The notes under the pieces are model-generated. The model saw only the letters and a program-made list of their open reading frames with translations, made no database searches and was not told the DNA's origin. From Erysipelotrichaceae bacterium (GTDB lineage Bacteria > Bacillota_I > Bacilli_A > Erysipelotrichales > Erysipelotrichaceae): DNA of 44,558 nt. Of the stretch, positions 40,499 to 44,558 are shown one piece after another. Positions within the stretch are counted from its first letter, which is position 1; each line of letters starts with the position of its first letter. The position numbers were made by a program, and so were the translations under genes. The stretch is taken from assembly GCA_017405675.1 (NCBI GenBank), contig JAFRAB010000052.1, positions 1-44,558 on the forward strand. The letters run 5' to 3'.

Positions 40499-42556
40499 TC
40501 AGATCTTCATGGCTACTTCGTAGGCATTCCAGATTACTGTTCTCAGATTTCCTACCTTATTGCAGTCACCTACCAGATAAGCATTCTTCTTGTTTCCGGT
40601 AGCCAACGGCATTGGCATGTAACCTACAGCGGCAATTACGGAATCACATGGTATCTCGATCTGATTTCCATCTTTATCGGTACAGATCACCTTATCATCC
40701 TGAACTTCAGACAGTGCTGTTTCCAGATAAACCGGAACCTTCTTCCACCGGAAGAATTCTCTCAGATATGAACTGTTAGCCAGACATACACCAGTCTGTG
40801 CTATCAGGTCGTTTTTCATTTCTACGATGACAGGATTCCTGCCCTGAAGATACAGTTCATAAGCTATTTCACAGCCGGTCAGACCTCCGCCTATTACAGC
40901 GACATTATCCTTTACTTCCGTACCATTGAGATAATCGCAGGCTTCAATCATTTTCTCATGACCTTTAATTTTTCTCAGGATCACTGGTGTTGAGCCGGTT
41001 GCTATGACAACAGGGTCATTGCCGAATTCAGCAATGTTCTTTATTTCAGTATTATATCTGACTTCAATTCCCAGCTCATCCATCTGTCTGATATACCATT
41101 TCAGCAGATTTCTCAGCTTACCCTTATATGATTCAGCACTGGCCGGAATGAATGTGCCGCCCAGTCTGTCTGTCTTTTCATAAATGACAGGTTTATGACC
41201 TCTGAGTTTTAGTACTCGAGCTGTTTCCATGCCGCCGATGCCGCCTCCGACAATGGCAACTGCCTGAGGCTTATTGGTTTTCTTAATGTAGTGCTTGCTC
41301 CACTGCATCATTTCAGCGTTTACCGCACATCTGGACAAATGCAGGCTGTCCATCAGATCCTGATCATTTGGTACACCTTTATAATGAGCCATGTTGAAGC
41401 AGCCGTTATGGCACAGGATACAAGGTCTGATCTCTTCTTCCTGGCCGTTCATCATCTTGGTTACCCATTCTGGGTCAGCAAGGAACTGTCTGGCGAAACC
41501 GGCACCGTCAAGCTTACCAGCCCGGATGCTTTCAGCGGCTGTTCTCGGATCCATTCTTCCGGCACATACTACCGGTATATCAACATAATTCTTAATGTGT
41601 TCTACATATTCCAGGTTACAGTTTTCCGGCATGTAAACCGGCGGATGAGCCCAGTACCAGGCATCATAAGTACCATTATCGCAGTTGAGCATGTCATAGC
41701 CTGCTTCCTGCAGGTACTTAGCTGCTCTTTCGGATTCTTCCATGTCTCTTCCGGCTTCTTCATATTCCTCACCAGGCAAAGCGCCTCTTCTGAATCCTTT
41801 GGTCTTGGATACGACACTGTATCTTAAGGAAACCGGGAAATCAGGACCGCAGGCTTCCTTGATAGCCTTAACGATTTCAACAGGGAAACGATATCTGTTT
41901 TCAAATGAGCCGCCGTATTCATCAGTACGGTGATTAACATATTTCAATGTGAACTGGTCCAGCAGATATCCTTCATGAACAGCGTGGATTTCAACACCGT
42001 CAACACCGGCATCCTGCAGCATTTTGGCACACTTGGCAAATGAATCAATGAATTCCTGGATTTCTTCTTTTGTCATGGCTCTGGAAGGAACCTTGTCAGA
42101 CCATCTGTTTGGTGACGGTGAGGCACTGGCAGTAATCTTATCCAGATCCATGAACGGCTTGGAAGCTGTTCTTAATGCCTTATTTGTATATAGTTTTTCC
42201 ATCATCTCAGAAATGGTAAAGCTTCTGCCGAAACCGGCTGTCAGCTGTACGAACAGCTTGGCTCCGGTCTTATGGAATTCAGGCATCCATTTCTTCAGAT
42301 CAGCGTACATTTTTTTATTGGTATGCAGCCACTGTCCGAACATCGGATTATATACAGGCTGACATCCAGGTAAAACCAGACCGGCGTTGTTCTTGGCAAC
42401 TTCCATGATGAATCTGGCACCATCCTTATCAAAATGATTGTTTTCCATCCAGCCAAACAGATCTGTACCGCCCATTGAGGTCAGCACGATCCTGTTCTTG
42501 ATCTCCACATTACCTATTTTCCAAGGTGTAAATAAAGGTTCTAGTTGTCTGTCCAT
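40499..42556 (-). CDS. Old-Yellow-Enzyme-type NADH:flavin oxidoreductase with 4Fe-4S and FAD domains
   Basis: A 685-residue protein of the 2,4-dienoyl-CoA reductase/trimethylamine dehydrogenase class. An FMN TIM barrel (about 1-350; IKNRIVLTSMGGTD, VQLTAGFGRSF, VDGVEIHAVHEGYLLDQF) is followed by the Fe-S cysteines near 375 (CILCHNGCF and a later RCAVN). Two dinucleotide folds come next: VAIVGGGIGGMETARVLKLR near 432 and VAVIGGGLTGCEIAYELYLQ near 552. Such enzymes reduce activated C=C bonds in anaerobes. GGAGG six bases before the ATG at 42556 sets the start; it begins one base after the aconitase-X small subunit stop, so the three act in one pathway. The substrate is unknown. Confidence 0.93.
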   Translation of the reverse strand: MDRQLEPLFTPWKIGNVEIKNRIVLTSMGGTDLFGWMENNHFDKDGARFIMEVAKNNAGLVLPGCQPVYNPMFGQWLHTNKKMYADLKKWMPEFHKTGAKLFVQLTAGFGRSFTISEMMEKLYTNKALRTASKPFMDLDKITASASPSPNRWSDKVPSRAMTKEEIQEFIDSFAKCAKMLQDAGVDGVEIHAVHEGYLLDQFTLKYVNHRTDEYGGSFENRYRFPVEIVKAIKEACGPDFPVSLRYSVVSKTKGFRRGALPGEEYEEAGRDMEESERAAKYLQEAGYDMLNCDNGTYDAWYWAHPPVYMPENCNLEYVEHIKNYVDIPVVCAGRMDPRTAAESIRAGKLDGAGFARQFLADPEWVTKMMNGQEEEIRPCILCHNGCFNMAHYKGVPNDQDLMDSLHLSRCAVNAEMMQWSKHYIKKTNKPQAVAIVGGGIGGMETARVLKLRGHKPVIYEKTDRLGGTFIPASAESYKGKLRNLLKWYIRQMDELGIEVRYNTEIKNIAEFGNDPVVIATGSTPVILRKIKGHEKMIEACDYLNGTEVKDNVAVIGGGLTGCEIAYELYLQGRNPVIVEMKNDLIAQTGVCLANSSYLREFFRWKKVPVYLETALSEVQDDKVICTDKDGNQIEIPCDSVIAAVGYMPMPLATGNKKNAYLVGDCNKVGNLRTVIWNAYEVAMKI

Positions 42557-42557
42557 A

Positions 42558-43004
42558 TTAACCCTCCACTTCAACCGTACCGTCTTCAGATACGTGTATC
42601 ATCTGTCCTTCTTTAACATATTCCATGAATTCATCGCCAAGATCATCAACCATGACGATTGGATAATCTGACCAGTTGGCAGTCAGAACGGCACCTGCTA
42701 CGGCTAAGGTATCAGCCTTATGCGGGAACAACATGCAGGCCGGTCCTACTTTCATGCAGGAAGCACAGTACAGTACCATGCCTCCGGTAGTGGAACCGAT
42801 GGTCTCAGGTAAGCATAAGGCCTTACCAGGAATCAGTTTATTATATATTTCCGGATTGTTGTGGTCTTTCAGAACTCCCTTAGGGTTCATGAATGAACCG
42901 GCAGTCTTAAGATTAGCCAGGGTGTTGAATCCGGTATGAGTAACAAGAGCTTCAGCATCAACTTTCCCCGGAACAACCGGTCTGCCTTTAAAGATCTTTG
43001 ACAT
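42558..43004 (-). CDS. Aconitase X small subunit (DUF126)
   Basis: A 148-residue swivelling-domain protein, the separate small subunit of aconitase-X enzymes. It has KIFKGRPVVPGKVDAEALVT at the start, LCLPETIGSTTGGMVLY (the G-S-x-x-G substrate loop) in the middle and a beta-rich end. Known aconitase-X members dehydrate cis-3-hydroxy-L-proline in bacteria or mevalonate-5-phosphate in archaea. It overlaps the large-subunit stop by one base (TAATG) and has GGGAGG upstream, so the two are made in equal amounts. Confidence 0.92.
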   Translation of the reverse strand: MSKIFKGRPVVPGKVDAEALVTHTGFNTLANLKTAGSFMNPKGVLKDHNNPEIYNKLIPGKALCLPETIGSTTGGMVLYCASCMKVGPACMLFPHKADTLAVAGAVLTANWSDYPIVMVDDLGDEFMEYVKEGQMIHVSEDGTVEVEG

Positions 43005-44281
43005 TACCGTTCACCTCCCGTCAGGATTTCCACAAGCTGTTTTTCGTTATAGAACCTGGCACGGCTGTAATAACGCAGTTTGTTGGAAGACGTAATGATA
43101 TTTGACTTATCCGTCAATGGATTTGAAGTATATGACAGCGGGCATAATCCGCTTACCGTTACTCCTATCTCCTTCAGTTTCCGGGCCATCTCCGGATATT
43201 CCTTTTCAAACTCAGCTCTGACATCCGGGGCAGCGCAGAAAATAGTTGGAACCGTGACCTTTTCTTGGCCGTTTCTGGTCAGTCCTTCAGTAAGTCTGTT
43301 TGTCCATTCTACCAGCTGATCCTTTGAAAAATGCGGACACCCTGCAAAGGCAATGTCTGGCTTGGCATTAAGATCTTTCCATACAATTGGATAGCTGGCC
43401 TGAACTCTTTCTATCTCCTCATCATCAATAACAAATACTTTTGCCTCCGGTTTGATCAGTTTGTCACCGAGTTCTACGGCTTCAGGAGTAATGTTTTCAA
43501 CATGATACAGACCGACAGATCCATTGGAAGCACTGGCAGCTCCCATGTCTTTCAGATAATCCTTAACTTTCTGATTGAGTTCAGTTCCTAGCCATTTATC
43601 AAGGCCTTTTATGTATGGAACATCTTCAATACACTTAAACCCTATGGCACTTCCCAATAACTGCGGCTCAGGTAACTGCGAACATCTTACCTCAATTATC
43701 CAGTCTGCCTTTCTGCCCTCATCAGTCAGTAATCCGAATTCCGGAACATAACCGAGAATATTGCTCATAAGTTCCAGAATACCGGAATTACGGTTACATC
43801 TGGCTCCTATTACGGAGTTGGCATAGGATACAGCTGAAGATTCAGCCCAGCCTAGAATATCACCCTTCTTTGGAATATTTCCTACCTCAGGCATATATGC
43901 CGTACAGGTATAGGCATTGGCATCCTTAATGCCCATTCTTTCCCATTCCTTCTCCATTCTTCTCTGATTGGAGAAAATAAGTTTGAATACTGCTTTCTGT
44001 GCTGCGGTTGCCGGGACATGATCTTCAATTCCTCTCGGATCAGTCGTGAAAGACTGTTTTGGAATTGCTCCACCGGCAATCAGTTTTTCCATCAGATCAA
44101 ATACAGGTTTCCAGGTCAGTGATCCGGTACCGATTACCGCATGTCCCATCTGACCGGTAATCTTTACCATTCTTTCAGCACCAAAAGCTTCTCCATACAT
44201 CACCAGTGTATTGAGAACCTTCTGCATTGCTTCACCCTGTTCTCCTCTCTGAACTGACAGAAGTTCGTCGTTTAAAATCAT
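43004..44281 (-). CDS. Aconitase X large subunit (DUF521)
   Basis: A 425-residue catalytic subunit. Typical blocks are VITGTGSLTWKP-like HAVIGTGSLTW, the cysteine loop SVIGARCNRNSG near 165, AFAGCPHFSKDQL near 310 and VSGLCPLSYTSNPL near 375; cysteines in these blocks are the expected iron-sulfur ligands. With the small subunit it should remove water from a hydroxy acid. The bacterial precedent is cis-3-hydroxyproline dehydratase, but the partner here is an OYE-type reductase rather than an obvious pyrroline-carboxylate reductase, so a different substrate is possible. AAAGGA lies six bases before the ATG. It is the first gene of the three-gene operon, with A/T-rich upstream DNA. Confidence 0.93.
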   Translation of the reverse strand: MILNDELLSVQRGEQGEAMQKVLNTLVMYGEAFGAERMVKITGQMGHAVIGTGSLTWKPVFDLMEKLIAGGAIPKQSFTTDPRGIEDHVPATAAQKAVFKLIFSNQRRMEKEWERMGIKDANAYTCTAYMPEVGNIPKKGDILGWAESSAVSYANSVIGARCNRNSGILELMSNILGYVPEFGLLTDEGRKADWIIEVRCSQLPEPQLLGSAIGFKCIEDVPYIKGLDKWLGTELNQKVKDYLKDMGAASASNGSVGLYHVENITPEAVELGDKLIKPEAKVFVIDDEEIERVQASYPIVWKDLNAKPDIAFAGCPHFSKDQLVEWTNRLTEGLTRNGQEKVTVPTIFCAAPDVRAEFEKEYPEMARKLKEIGVTVSGLCPLSYTSNPLTDKSNIITSSNKLRYYSRARFYNEKQLVEILTGGER

Positions 44282-44422
44282 ACTCTGTCCTTTCTTTATA
44301 TTATTAATTTTATTATTTACTTTATTATCATTATTATTTTACCATCTTTTATATATCATTTTAGTGCTTGTGAATTTTTCAGTATTTTGGCAGAATCACA
44401 AAAAAGATTACCGGTTTTGATA

Positions 44423-44558
44423 TGTACCCCCTAAACTGGACAAACACCAGTAAAGGGGGTTTTCATATGAAGTATAGCTGGGAGTTTAAATTAGAATGTG
44501 TCGAGAAGTATCTTAAGGGAGAGCAGGGAAAAAAACCAAACCATATAGAAACAACAGA
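44423..44558 (+). mobile_element. Left end of an IS3-family-like insertion sequence (partial)
   Basis: TGTACCCCCTAAACTGGACA at 44423-44442 has the TGTAC-CCCC-AAA-TGGACA character of IS3/IS150-group terminal repeats, and a transposase-like frame begins 25 bases later. The element runs off the right edge. The first 40 bases can fold on themselves (44426-44439 with 44447-44460). Confidence 0.78.
44467..44558 (+). CDS. Transposase N-terminus, IS3-family OrfA-like (partial)
   Basis: From the ATG at 44467 the frame reads KYSWEFKLECVEKYLKG and continues to the window edge (30 codons). The KYS-x-EFKL-x-x-V-x-x-YL-x-G pattern is the start of the helix-turn-helix domain of IS3-type OrfA/transposase proteins, which binds the element ends. 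The GGGGG ribosome site at about 44455-44459 is inside the end hairpin. Length, frameshift and the DDE domain lie beyond the window. Confidence 0.85.
   Translation, partial: MKYSWEFKLECVEKYLKGEQGKKPNHIETT

Noticed and set aside
41291..41827. 178-codon open frame on plus
   Set aside because: It is antisense to the well-supported flavoprotein gene and has no recognisable domain or ribosome site.
1..44558. CRISPR arrays, tRNA or rRNA genes
   Set aside because: No regularly spaced repeats and no tRNA-like or rRNA-like sequence were seen on reading both strands.

Overview
The window looks like a piece of a low-to-moderate GC Bacillota (Firmicutes) chromosome, most plausibly a gut Erysipelotrichia relative. 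This is inferred from strong GGAGG-type ribosome sites, a tilS-hpt-ftsH-hslO cluster, a TagO-type wall polymer enzyme and a Firmicutes-style type VII secretion ATPase. Nearly all genes lie on the minus strand; only a HAD phosphatase and a glutamine synthetase are on plus. The window is cut at both ends inside insertion sequences: an IS200/IS605 tnpA start at the left (minus strand) and an IS3-like end with a transposase start at the right (plus strand).

Layout. 1-250: IS200/IS605 left end. 292-8359 (minus): M29 aminopeptidase, then a DusB - giant FG-GAP membrane protein - ABC ATPase - ABC permease run and a two-TM protein. 8533-9225 (plus): HAD phosphatase. 9287-21807 (minus): a 12.5-kb operon for a type VII (ESX/WXG100) secretion-like system. 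22097-26001: membrane protein, QueT transporter, YdcF-like protein, alpha/beta hydrolase, GNAT acetyltransferase. 26092-31237: Hsp33, a small membrane protein, FtsH, Hpt, TilS. 31303-33046: MazF-like protein and Fe-S aldo/keto reductase. 33117-36241: rhodanese lipoprotein, phosphoesterase, TagO-like transferase, DUF1146 protein, AlkD-like protein. 36357-37781 (plus): glutamine synthetase. 37810-40375: 5'-nucleotidase family protein, C_GCAxxG_C_C protein, cupin phosphoglucose isomerase. 40499-44281: aconitase-X pair and an Old-Yellow-Enzyme-type Fe-S flavoprotein.

The most unusual part is the type VII operon. It starts with an EssC-like FHA-FtsK ATPase and a YukD/EsaB-like ubiquitin-fold protein and carries at least four WXG100-like or related helical proteins, a DUF4176 protein, a PP2C phosphatase and a Ser/Thr kinase. 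I do not see EssA, EssB or EsaA. Instead one protein reads as a shortened Hsp70 (nucleotide-binding part plus substrate-binding beta domain) fused to a C-terminal GrpE domain, and the kinase carries leucine-rich repeats and a DnaJ-like C-terminal region with two CXXCXGXG zinc motifs. Pieces of all three members of the DnaK-DnaJ-GrpE machine are thus built into one secretion operon together with kinase, phosphatase and phosphopeptide-binding FHA modules. I infer a phospho-regulated, chaperone-like device that handles WXG100 substrates.

Regulatory structure is also visible: bidirectional terminators between convergent genes, a terminator hairpin that buries the ribosome site of the MazF-like gene, a probable leaderless tilS transcript, and hairpins at both insertion-sequence ends that could damp transposase expression. 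All functional assignments rest on motif reading by eye; no database search was run.
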